From Lachnospiraceae bacterium (GTDB lineage Bacteria; Bacillota; Clostridia; Lachnospirales; Lachnospiraceae), in NCBI GenBank assembly GCA_021204285.1, contig JAJPZP010000190.1, forward strand, positions 1 to 6,172: 6,172 nucleotides of DNA, in the 5' to 3' direction. How positions within the stretch are numbered: position 1 is the stretch's first letter; each line of letters begins with the position of its first letter. Position numbers and translations under genes: made by a program. This document shows, piece by piece, positions 1-6,166 of the stretch. The notes under the pieces were generated by a model, which saw only the letters and a program-made list of their open reading frames with translations, was not told the origin of the DNA and made no database searches.

Positions 1-50
1 GGGCGGATTCGGGACTTACACCCGTTAGAAACGTGCGCCGCCAGGCGCAC
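1..50 (-). mobile_element. 5' end of a group IIC (bacterial class C) intron, cut by the window edge
   Basis: Read on the minus strand from position 50, the sequence begins GTGCGCCTGGC, the GUGYG start of group II introns. About 20 bases later comes GGGTGTAAGTCCCGAA, matching the GGGUGAGAGUCCCGAA element of domain I in the well-studied Oceanobacillus iheyensis group IIC intron (compared from memory). The first 18 bases can also form a 7-bp stem (GTGCGCC/GGCGCAC) with a TGGC loop. Only 50 bases are visible, so the rest of the ribozyme, any maturase/reverse transcriptase gene and the 3' end would lie to the left. The position supports the call: it starts 7 bases past the gltX terminator hairpin, and class C introns characteristically insert just after intrinsic terminators. 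It could be a degenerate fragment. Confidence 0.7.
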
Positions 51-57
51 ATGAAAT

Positions 58-92
58 CATGGAGGAGGCTGATTCTCCCAACCCCCTCCATG
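58..92 (-). terminator. gltX transcription terminator hairpin
   Basis: On the minus strand this is a continuous 15-bp stem (arms 92-78 and 72-58) closing a 5-base GAGAA loop. The outer 8 bp are CATGGAGG/CCTCCATG. Three inner pairs are G-U wobbles that pair only in the minus-strand RNA, so the structure appears selected as the terminator of gltX, whose stop lies 57 bases upstream. The U-run after it is weak (ATTTCAT) and then meets the intron start at 50, so the original U-tract may have been split by the insertion. On the plus strand the outer stem is followed by a T-rich run (93-107), so it could also stop a rightward transcript entering from the left. Confidence 0.75.
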
Positions 93-149
93 TTTATTTT
101 TATTTTTAAGCTTCTATCATCCATAGCGTCCGTTTCACGACACCATCTC

Positions 150-1610
150 CTATAAGTTCGGCGTCTCCAGCTTCCCGATTGCCTGCCGGATACGCGTAAG
201 GCTCTCTTCCTTTCCGAGCACCTCCAGAATCTCCGTGGCACCACAGGGCGTCATCTGCTTTCCTGACAGAGCAATACGCAGCGGCCACATGACCTGGCCG
301 TTCTTGTAGCCTTTCTCCGCAACATAGGCGCTCAGCATCGCATAGAGCGCGTCGTTGCTGTAGTCCTCCTGCGCTTCGAGCAGTGGCAGTATCTCCTTCA
401 GCACGGCAAGCGAGCTTTCTTCCGTCGTCTTCATCTTCTTATGACGATACATCGACACCTCATACTCCGGTACCGCCTCGAAGAAGTCGATCAGAGCCGG
501 GATATCCGGGAAGATCTCGATACGCGTCTTTACCATCTGTGCAATCTTCCGGAAATCATAGTCCTTCGTGATGGTCTCCCTGATAAATGGCAGCGCCCGC
601 TCATAGAAGGCTTCAAAGTCCATCGCCTTGATGTACTCGCCGTTCATCCACTTTAACTTTCCATAGTCGAAGACCGCGGGGGACTTGCTCATATGGCGAT
701 AGTCAAATTTTTCCACAAGTTCGGTCAGTGACATGATCTCCTGGTTGTCCTCCGACGACCAGCCGAGCAGGGCGACAAAGTTCACGACTGCCTCCGTCAG
801 GAAACCCTGGTCGATCAGATCCTCGTAAGAAGAATGACCGCAGCGCTTGCTCAGTTTCTTATGCTCCTCATCGGTGATCAGCGGGCAGTGCACATAGACC
901 GGCACTTCCCAGCCAAAAGCCTCATAGAGCCGATTGTACTTCGGCGAGGAAGAAAGATACTCGTTACCGCGCACAACGTGGGTGATGCCCATCAGATGGT
1001 CATCCACGACATTCGCAAAATTGTAGGTCGGATATCCATCGGACTTGATCAGGATCATGTCGTCAAGCTCCGCGTTGTCTACCGTAATGTCACCATAAAT
1101 CTCATCGTGAAAAGTCGTCGTCCCGGTCTGTGGATTGTTCTGACGGATGACATAGGGCTTGCCTGCCTTAAGATTCGCCTCAATCTCCTCTTTTGACAGA
1201 TGCAGGCAGTGCTTGTCATAGACGGAAATCTCCTTGCCCGCGACCACCTGCTTTAAGCTATCCAGACGCTCCTTATCACAGAAGCAATAATAGGCTTCGC
1301 CCTTCTCCACAAGCTGCAGGGCGTATTTCATATAGATGCCGGCGTCCCGGCGCTCACTCTGGACATAAGGTCCCACGCCGCCGTCCTTGTCCGGTCCTTC
1401 GTCGTGAACAAGTCCGGTCGCCGCGAGCGTCCGGTAGATGATATCGACTGCGCCCTCCACAAACCGCTCCTGATCCGTGTCCTCAATACGCAGCAGAAAG
1501 TCGCCTCCCTCATGCTTCGCGATCAGATAGGCGTAGAGCGCCGTCCTTAAGTTTCCTACATGCATGCGCCCGGTCGGACTGGGTGCAAATCTGGTACGTA
1601 CTTTTCCCAT
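150..1610 (-). CDS. gltX: glutamyl-tRNA synthetase
   Basis: Class I aminoacyl-tRNA synthetase that charges tRNA-Glu with glutamate in the cytosol. From the ATG at 1610 it has 486 residues, normal for bacterial GluRS. The N-terminus reads [20 protein letters not shown], with the HIGH-type signature as HVGN (H17). The KMSKS loop is KLSKR at about 252-256. A zinc site is visible as C109-x-C111 and C135-x-H137, as in E. coli Glu[21 protein letters not shown] and the helical C-terminal anticodon-binding region are intact. A GTG at 1619 gives three extra residues (MSI), but GGAGG directly abuts it, whereas it lies 10 bases from the ATG at 1610. The stop is TAG. It has its own promoter and is separated from the upstream operon by a terminator. 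Whether it also charges tRNA-Gln (with GatCAB) cannot be told from this sequence. Confidence 0.97.
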   Translation of the reverse strand: MGKVRTRFAPSPTGRMHVGNLRTALYAYLIAKHEGGDFLLRIEDTDQERFVEGAVDIIYRTLAATGLVHDEGPDKDGGVGPYVQSERRDAGIYMKYALQLVEKGEAYYCFCDKERLDSLKQVVAGKEISVYDKHCLHLSKEEIEANLKAGKPYVIRQNNPQTGTTTFHDEIYGDITVDNAELDDMILIKSDGYPTYNFANVVDDHLMGITHVVRGNEYLSSSPKYNRLYEAFGWEVPVYVHCPLITDEEHKKLSKRCGHSSYEDLIDQGFLTEAVVNFVALLGWSSEDNQEIMSLTELVEKFDYRHMSKSPAVFDYGKLKWMNGEYIKAMDFEAFYERALPFIRETITKDYDFRKIAQMVKTRIEIFPDIPALIDFFEAVPEYEVSMYRHKKMKTTEESSLAVLKEILPLLEAQEDYSNDALYAMLSAYVAEKGYKNGQVMWPLRIALSGKQMTPCGATEILEVLGKEESLTRIRQAIGKLETPNL

Positions 1611-1620
1611 AATACTCACT

Positions 1621-1625
1621 CCTCC
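1621..1625 (-). promoter_or_regulatory. gltX ribosome binding site that decides the start codon
   Basis: GGAGG on the minus strand (GGAGGA if base 1620 is included) lies 10 bases before the ATG at 1610, but only one base before the GTG at 1619. Normal spacing is about 5 to 10 bases, so initiation at 1610 is favoured. Confidence 0.75.
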
Positions 1626-1681
1626 GGCCCGCCTCTTTACCGGCGCGGCCGTCTGTCAAAGTCGGTTGCTCCCCGCAACCG
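1626..1681 (-). promoter_or_regulatory. GC-rich structured leader of gltX with two hairpins
   Basis: Two stems are predicted in the leader of about 75 bases. The first (1681-1663) is CGGTTGC/GCAACCG with a GGGGA loop, almost at the expected transcript start. The second (1650-1626) pairs GGCCGCGCC with GGCGGGCC, 8 bp with one bulged G and an 8-base loop, and its 3' arm ends on the base directly before the GGAGG ribosome binding site. The leader is too short for a T-box and I see no T-box motif. It may affect 5' stability or ribosome access. No known riboswitch is recognised. Confidence 0.5.
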
Positions 1682-1692
1682 CTGTCCCACTG

Positions 1693-1721
1693 ATTATAAA
1701 CGAAACGAATTCTTTTTACAA
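1693..1721 (-). promoter_or_regulatory. gltX promoter, sigma-A type
   Basis: On the minus strand, TTGTAA (1721-1716) and a perfect TATAAT (1698-1693) are separated by exactly 17 bases. Transcription should start near 1686, giving a leader of about 75 bases before the ATG at 1610. The promoter sits 26 bases past the upstream operon's terminator, so gltX is an independent unit. Confidence 0.85.
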
Positions 1722-1747
1722 GACAGGGAAAGTGCGATTGAAGCAGA

Positions 1748-1791
1748 AAAAGTGGCAATCACTCTTTTTTACCGGAGTAATTGCCACTTTT
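1748..1791 (-). terminator. strong intrinsic terminator of the reductase operon
   Basis: The 17-base arms (1791-1775 and 1764-1748, core GTGGCAAT/ATTGCCAC) flank a 10-base loop. One inner pair is a T-G wobble on the minus strand but a C-A mismatch on the plus strand, so it is best formed in the leftward transcript. A run of Ts follows (1751-1747, overlapping the end of the arm). It begins 20 bases after the stop of the membrane-protein gene and separates the four-gene operon from gltX. Confidence 0.85.
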
Positions 1792-1811
1792 ATAATGCTT
1801 TGTTTCCTGTG

Positions 1812-2315
1812 CTATGCTGACTTGAACACAGCTTTTTTGCAAAGATTCATGAGCACCAGACAGCCGCCATTAAAAATCAGGGAGCCAACAATAAAGGTGA
1901 TAAAGAACAATGCGATATTCGCCGCGAAAGCTTCCGTATCAATACAGGCACATGTCAGATAGGCGAATCCTACATTGTTAAGTACCTTCGGCGCATAAGG
2001 ATGCAGCACGATCAGGACAAAAAGGACAACGGCCAGCGGTACCAGGAAACCAATCAGTCCTCCCAGTATCGGTGTCAGTGCCGTAATGGACAGAAGCGCG
2101 ACCACCGTCAATATCAGCCCCACCAGGCCGCCCAGCTCCACACTGATAAACCGGTCTTTAAAATCGCCGTCCATGGTGAACATCATAATGTTGCTGATAA
2201 AAATCAACCAGCCATAACCAAACCCTATCACATGCAGGAAGGCATTCGCCACAAGAATCCAGACAAGCAGGGATAAACGAAAATACAACAAGAATTTTTC
2301 CTGGGGATCTTTCAT
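1812..2315 (-). CDS. small polytopic membrane protein, function unknown
   Basis: 167 residues, mostly hydrophobic, with about five membrane segments at roughly 14-46 (probably two), 61-80, 83-104 and 130-157, plus a weaker one at 112-124. There is no cleavable signal peptide. A charged turn (DGDFKDRF, 49-56) and a LHPYAPKVLNN loop (104-114) separate the segments, and the C-terminus is basic (KKAVFKSA). The layout and the stretch from the PYAP loop through FITFIVGSLIFNGG recall the DUF1097/YcdZ family of inner-membrane proteins, but this is pattern memory and weak. It is the last gene of the operon, 22 bases after the second dehydrogenase, with AGGGAG 9 bases before the ATG. It may help import or export the operon's substrate. 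A terminator follows directly. Confidence 0.85.
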   Translation of the reverse strand: MKDPQEKFLLYFRLSLLVWILVANAFLHVIGFGYGWLIFISNIMMFTMDGDFKDRFISVELGGLVGLILTVVALLSITALTPILGGLIGFLVPLAVVLFVLIVLHPYAPKVLNNVGFAYLTCACIDTEAFAANIALFFITFIVGSLIFNGGCLVLMNLCKKAVFKSA

Positions 2316-2337
2316 TTCTTTCTTCTCCCTTCCGGCA

Positions 2338-3201
2338 TCAGCCTTTCAGCATGGACAGATCAATCGGTTCCGTCATATTAGCCTGGTACACGCCCTGCTC
2401 CCTCAGAAGACGGTCATATTTCTCATCTGTGAGAATGAAGAACCGTTTCTCTCTGAGCAGCTCAAACACCTTCTCAATCGTCGGCACGAGAGGCGAGCCA
2501 TTGTCCAGGATTACCTTATTGTAAGCGATAAATTTCTGGTACTCCTCAGAACGGTAATACGGATCTTCCGGATCAATGGCAAAACGCGCGGGACGGTGCC
2601 GGTCTGTAAGATGCATCTGGGTCTGTACAAAGCCCGGGCAGAATACAGAAATATCAATATCATCTCCCGATGCCTTCAACGACTTATAGACGCATTCTGA
2701 CAATGCCACCGCTGCATGCTTGGTTGAAAAATATATCGGCGCTGATCCCAGTGTCATCAATCCCGCAATAGAACAGACATTAAGGATCTGGCAGTGCGTC
2801 CCCTGTTTTCTCATCTGGGGAATAAAACGCTGCATCATATACCAGTGTGCATAGACATTTACCTCTGTCACCCATTTGATGTCCTGCTCCCGAATATCAC
2901 AAATATCCGCCCCATTGCTGACTCCGGCATCATTGATCAGGAAATCGCATCCGTCAAACACTGCCATGGCCTGTTCAAATATTTTCTGGCATTCCTCTGA
3001 CAGGGATACATCTGCCTCCAGGAACTCTCCCCTGCGTCCCAACGCCCGGATCTCCTGTGCGACGTTCGCCGCCTCATCCCCGTGAATATCGGCTATGAGA
3101 ACATCCGCTCCTCTTTTGGCGCATCCAAGAGCGAGCTCCCGGCCAATACCATTGGCTCTGCCGGTTATTACAACACGTTTTCCACTATATTCTGTAAACA
3201 T
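2338..3201 (-). CDS. short-chain dehydrogenase/reductase (SDR), second copy of a tandem pair
   Basis: 287 residues, a classical SDR that oxidises a secondary alcohol or reduces a ketone with a nicotinamide cofactor. Visible motifs are the Rossmann glycine motif TGRANGIG (13-20), D38 at the end of the second strand (LIADIH), which favours NAD(H), and the catalytic set N115, S144, Y157 and K161 (YFSTK). The usual NNAG is NDAG here (90-93), an uncommon change in a structural motif. The C-terminal substrate region carries FVQTQMHLTDRHRPARFAI and DPYYRS, shared with the upstream neighbour, so the two arose by duplication. It also has a longer tail (YQANMTEPIDLSMLKG). It lies 21 bases after the first SDR; GGAGG is 14 bases from the ATG and a closer AGGGGG is 6 away. 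The substrate is unknown; a hydroxysteroid or other alicyclic alcohol is possible. Confidence 0.93.
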   Translation of the reverse strand: MFTEYSGKRVVITGRANGIGRELALGCAKRGADVLIADIHGDEAANVAQEIRALGRRGEFLEADVSLSEECQKIFEQAMAVFDGCDFLINDAGVSNGADICDIREQDIKWVTEVNVYAHWYMMQRFIPQMRKQGTHCQILNVCSIAGLMTLGSAPIYFSTKHAAVALSECVYKSLKASGDDIDISVFCPGFVQTQMHLTDRHRPARFAIDPEDPYYRSEEYQKFIAYNKVILDNGSPLVPTIEKVFELLREKRFFILTDEKYDRLLREQGVYQANMTEPIDLSMLKG

Positions 3202-3222
3202 CCCCTTCCCCCTTTCCTCCGG

Positions 3223-4062
3223 CTACTGCGGATTTCTGCCGTTGACCAGATTCTGCACTCTGGCATCCGCCACCATCGCAGATTCCGGATGCGTGAGAAT
3301 ATAAAATTTATTGTCCTCTACCGCGGTAAATACGCAGAGGCCCACATAATCGATGGGCATTCCGGCCTGCACCTGCCTTTCACTGCGAATATAACCCGAC
3401 TTAAAATCCTGGCTTTCATAATAAGGATCATCATTGATCGCATAACGTGCAGGTCTCCGCTTGTCCACCCCATGAATCTGCGTCTGTACAAACGCCGGTA
3501 CCAGACAGTGCATCTGTATACGCTCCAGTCCCCTGGCTTTCAGTGCAAGATATGTACATTCTGACGCTGCTACTCCCGCAAATTTTGTCGTATGGTACAT
3601 GACCGCATTCGGAGAGGTCATCAGACCTGCAGTGGACTCTGTATTGACGATAACCGCCTCTCCTCCCTGTTTGATCATCTGCGGAATAAAAATTTTCATT
3701 CCATATAAATGACTGAGCATATTCACTTCTGTGATCCATTGAATATCCTGAACAGGGATCTCCCAGATCGGACCGGACACAGATACGCCCGCATTATTAC
3801 ACAGCATATCCACACGGCCGAATTTCTCCAGTGTCAGATCAAGAAGCGCCTGCACATTCTCAATGCGGGAAATGTCGGCCACCTGTCCGACTGCCTCGGC
3901 GCCCATGCCCTTTAATTCCTCCACTGTCTGGTTTACATGTCCTTCCGTCATGCCGCTGATGACAATCTTCATTCCCCGCAGCGCTCCTTCTCTGGCGATC
4001 GCTGCGCCGATTCCGCTGCTGCCTCCGGTAACGACCAAAACTTTATCTTTAAATTCCCTCAT
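3223..4062 (-). CDS. short-chain dehydrogenase/reductase (SDR), first copy of a tandem pair
   Basis: 279 residues, a classical cytosolic SDR. The cofactor motif TGGSSGIG lies at 12-19 and NNAG at 89-92. The catalytic tetrad is complete: N114, S143, Y156 and K160 (YHTTK). At the end of the second strand, where NAD-preferring enzymes have Asp, it has G37 (VISGMT), so its cofactor choice may differ from that of the downstream copy. It shares with that copy the blocks TEVN, FIPQM, AGLMT, SEC-x-Y, FVQTQ-x-H and RPAR-x-AI plus DPYY. These cover the specificity-determining C-terminal half and suggest related substrates. It starts 30 bases after the flavoenzyme gene with GGAGG 7 bases from the ATG, and stops with TAG. 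Candidate roles are a hydroxysteroid-type dehydrogenase or another cyclic-alcohol dehydrogenase; the sequence does not decide. Confidence 0.94.
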   Translation of the reverse strand: MREFKDKVLVVTGGSSGIGAAIAREGALRGMKIVISGMTEGHVNQTVEELKGMGAEAVGQVADISRIENVQALLDLTLEKFGRVDMLCNNAGVSVSGPIWEIPVQDIQWITEVNMLSHLYGMKIFIPQMIKQGGEAVIVNTESTAGLMTSPNAVMYHTTKFAGVAASECTYLALKARGLERIQMHCLVPAFVQTQIHGVDKRRPARYAINDDPYYESQDFKSGYIRSERQVQAGMPIDYVGLCVFTAVEDNKFYILTHPESAMVADARVQNLVNGRNPQ

Positions 4063-4092
4063 GTTATTTCCTCCTTCTCACTGCGCGGTCCG

Positions 4093-6027
4093 TCAGAATA
4101 CAAATGCTTTGTCATAGGCGGTGTGAAGCGCATCGGCAATCGTTCCTGCACTGCCCGCATCGCCAATCAGAATCACGCGATCAAAATTCTTTTCCAGGTC
4201 TTCCTGCAATGTACGATTGGGTCTTACGCTAAGAGCCATCACTACCGCATCTGCTTTCATCTTCACATCAAAAGCTGTTGCACTGTTGCTCAGCATAACC
4301 TCGCCGTCACCCACGGCGTTCAGCGCATGTCCTGTCAGAACCTTACCGCCATTATCAGCAAGGCGCTTCAGCAGAAGTTTTACAACACTCGGATAAAGTG
4401 TGGTTCCCACCGCATTCATCATCTCTACAACCGTGACTTTGTTATCCTGACTTAAGTACTCAGCCGTCTCCAGACCGGTAACACCGCCTCCGATGACCGC
4501 TACTTCCTTGCCCTTCAGGCTCACAGTTCCGTTCAGTACATCCTCTGCTTTCACGGCCTTCTCAATGCCCGGAATCCCCGGTACAATCGGAATGCCTCCC
4601 GTGGCCAGAAATACACCGCAGGCGCCGATTTCCTTGCAACTCTCTACCGTTGCTTCCGTATTCAGCCGGACCTCTACTCCCAGACGGTCGAGCTCCGCAA
4701 CCTGGGTCTCGATAAACTCTTCAATAAGCTCTTTGTGAGGGGGTTTGTCCGCCAGGTTCATGCTTCCGCCCAGAGCACTTCCCTTTTCAAATAATACCGG
4801 GGTGAAACCTCTCTTTGCCAGTACCACAGCGGCCTGCATTCCCGCCGGTCCTCCGCCGATTACTGCTACGCAGCGTCCCGCTCCGTCTTTTACCATTTTG
4901 TCTTCGCCGTGTGTCAGTTCTCTTCCGAGTATCGGATTCACCGTACACTCAATGGGACGTCCCATGTTTGCAATACGGAAGCAGTTCATACAGCCAATAC
5001 ATTTACGGATCAGAACATCCTCACCTGCTTTTGCCTTATTCCCCCATTCTGCGTCAGCGAGCTGTCCGCGCGCCACACCTACAAAATCAGATACGCCTTC
5101 CTCCAGAAGCGACTCCGCAAAGGCGGGATGCTTGACCGTGTTTACCGCGATAACCGGTATTTTCACGTTCGCCTTGATATTTTTGGCCAGATGCTTTTTC
5201 CAGCCTTCCTGATAACAGGACGGTTCTATGATGGTCGCGCCGGACTCATAGGTTCCGCAGCTCACATTCAGGCAGCTGATCCCCAGACTCTCCAGATATC
5301 TGGCAACGTGAAGACATTCTGCCTCATCCATGCCATCAGCAATATATTCATTTCCGTCAATACGAACGCTGATCGGGAACGCCGGGCCACAGGTAAACTG
5401 AATTCCCTTGATAATCTCGGTGACAAAGCGCATACGGTTAAAGAAATCTCCCCCATATTTATCTGTTCTTTTGTTACTGTGCGGAGACAGGAACTGATTA
5501 ACCAGATATCCATGGGCAGCATGGATTTCCACACCGTCGATTCCAGCCGTTTTTGCAATATAGGCACCCTTTACAAATTTCTGTACAAGCTCCCCGACTT
5601 CCTGTGTTGTAAGCGCCCTGGGCATCTCTCCTACAACAGAACACATCACCTCGGATGGTGCAACGATCTGTTTTCCGTGCAGAAGCCTTCCATACGTCTC
5701 ATTGCCAGGATGATGCAGCTGCAGGAAAATCTTCGTATCATACGCGTGAACCGCCTCCGCAAGACGCACCAGACGCGGAATGTGCTTGCTGTCCGTCGCA
5801 CACAGCTGATTGCTGACCCCGATTCCGGTTTCCTCATCAATCCGGCAGATCTCCGTGATGATCAGGCCGCAGCCCCCTTTTGCGCGATCTGCATAATAGC
5901 GGATGATCTCATCCGACGCCTCCCCCGTCGAGCTCGCGAAACTCGTTCCCATGGCGGTCATCACAATTCTGTTTTTCAACTCCAGCTTCCCGATTCTTCC
6001 CTTTTCAAACAGCTTAGGATAATTCAT
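4093..6027 (-). CDS. FMN/4Fe-4S/FAD ene-reductase of the 2-enoate reductase / BaiCD-BaiH / 2,4-dienoyl-CoA reductase family
   Basis: 644 residues, full length for the family. Residues 1-335 form the Old Yellow Enzyme barrel: KLELKNRIVM near the start, HAAHGYL (169-175) with the H169-x2-H172-x-Y174 spacing of OYE substrate-binding and proton-donor residues, then NKRTDKYGG (185-193) and the phosphate-binding VGVARGQLAD (316-325). A 4Fe-4S site follows: C343, C346, C349 and C361, then TVNP. The C-terminal NAD(P)H/FAD half has GGGPAG (391-396), a second nucleotide site GGGVTG (513-518) and IGDAG (621-625). Electrons pass from NAD(P)H through FAD and Fe-S to FMN, which reduces a C=C bond conjugated to a carbonyl. 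Relatives include bile-acid BaiCD/BaiH, 2-enoate reductase and dienoyl-CoA reductase; the substrate here is unproven. It is the first gene of the operon, with AGGAG 8 bases before the ATG. Confidence 0.95.
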   Translation of the reverse strand: MNYPKLFEKGRIGKLELKNRIVMTAMGTSFASSTGEASDEIIRYYADRAKGGCGLIITEICRIDEETGIGVSNQLCATDSKHIPRLVRLAEAVHAYDTKIFLQLHHPGNETYGRLLHGKQIVAPSEVMCSVVGEMPRALTTQEVGELVQKFVKGAYIAKTAGIDGVEIHAAHGYLVNQFLSPHSNKRTDKYGGDFFNRMRFVTEIIKGIQFTCGPAFPISVRIDGNEYIADGMDEAECLHVARYLESLGISCLNVSCGTYESGATIIEPSCYQEGWKKHLAKNIKANVKIPVIAVNTVKHPAFAESLLEEGVSDFVGVARGQLADAEWGNKAKAGEDVLIRKCIGCMNCFRIANMGRPIECTVNPILGRELTHGEDKMVKDGAGRCVAVIGGGPAGMQAAVVLAKRGFTPVLFEKGSALGGSMNLADKPPHKELIEEFIETQVAELDRLGVEVRLNTEATVESCKEIGACGVFLATGGIPIVPGIPGIEKAVKAEDVLNGTVSLKGKEVAVIGGGVTGLETAEYLSQDNKVTVVEMMNAVGTTLYPSVVKLLLKRLADNGGKVLTGHALNAVGDGEVMLSNSATAFDVKMKADAVVMALSVRPNRTLQEDLEKNFDRVILIGDAGSAGTIADALHTAYDKAFVF

Positions 6028-6078
6028 ACAACCTTCTCCTTTCCTTTGATATTAGTCATCATGCACAATGCAGATGTC

Positions 6079-6098
6079 TATGATATCAGAATATCATA
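6079..6098. promoter_or_regulatory. 20-bp perfect dyad, candidate repressor operator
   Basis: TATGATAT and ATATCATA form perfect 8-bp arms around a CAGA spacer, downstream of the likely transcription start and 51 bases before the flavoenzyme start codon. This size and symmetry are typical of a dimeric regulator site. No regulator gene is in the window, so the partner is unknown. Confidence 0.5.
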
Positions 6099-6124
6099 TT
6101 TGAGAAAAAAATAACATATTCTGA
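6086..6124. repeat. 9-bp inverted repeat overlapping the operator-like dyad
   Basis: TCAGAATAT at 6086-6094 recurs in reverse complement at 6116-6124, about 30 bases (three helical turns) apart. The left copy overlaps the 20-bp dyad. The intervening sequence is an A-rich run. It could be an extra half-site for the same or another regulator, or a chance match in AT-rich DNA. Confidence 0.3.
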
Positions 6125-6160
6125 AAAACCAAAAAGGGCTTCCATTTTTGTGCATGATGC

Positions 6161-6166
6161 ATTATA
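6161..6166 (-). promoter_or_regulatory. -10 box of the reductase operon promoter
   Basis: A perfect TATAAT on the minus strand. The matching -35 box would fall beyond the right edge and cannot be checked. Use of this promoter would give a leader of about 127 bases. No comparable -35/-10 pair was found nearer the gene. Confidence 0.45.

Larger units (their letters stand above)
6057..6159. repeat. 12-bp inverted repeat flanking the operon leader region, candidate operator pair
   Basis: CATCATGCACAA at 6057-6068 is repeated exactly in reverse complement at 6148-6159. The right arm lies next to the -10 box and covers the expected transcription start (about 6154); the left arm is 30 bases before the start codon. 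Exact 12-bp arms 79 bases apart suit a regulator binding two sites with looping, rather than an RNA hairpin, because the upstream arm would be only partly transcribed. Confidence 0.5.

Noticed and set aside
1..53. Short plus-strand peptide frame ending RDLHPLETCAARRT before a TGA
   Set aside because: The same bases match a group II intron 5' end on the minus strand, so the peptide is most likely a spurious translation of ribozyme sequence.
93..107. Intrinsic terminator for a rightward gene using the T-rich run after the 58-92 hairpin
   Set aside because: No plus-strand gene is visible to the left, and the inner stem pairs well only in the minus-strand RNA. A bidirectional role cannot be excluded but is not claimed.
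834..1196. A 120-codon plus-strand frame inside gltX
   Set aside because: It is antisense to a highly conserved part of GluRS, with no motif or ribosome binding site.
1620..1700. T-box riboswitch in front of gltX
   Set aside because: The leader is only about 75 bases and lacks a specifier stem, a T-box motif and an antiterminator.
1564..1962. A 132-codon plus-strand frame across the gltX promoter and the operon terminator
   Set aside because: It runs through the terminator hairpin and the gltX leader and is antisense to two genes. The hydrophobic stretch it encodes comes from the terminator repeat.
3082..3564. A 160-codon plus-strand frame spanning the junction of the two SDR genes
   Set aside because: It covers parts of two clear minus-strand genes and has no recognisable protein features.
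1812..6027. Complete bile-acid 7-dehydroxylation (bai) operon
   Set aside because: There is no CoA ligase, CoA transferase, 7-dehydratase or BaiG-like transporter in the window. Only one flavoenzyme and two generic SDRs are present, so a bai label would be unsupported.
4909..6114. A 401-codon open frame on the plus strand opposite the flavoenzyme
   Set aside because: It lies wholly antisense to a gene with complete family motifs. Its translation shows no recognisable domain and its start has no convincing ribosome binding site. It is a by-product of the codon usage of the real gene.
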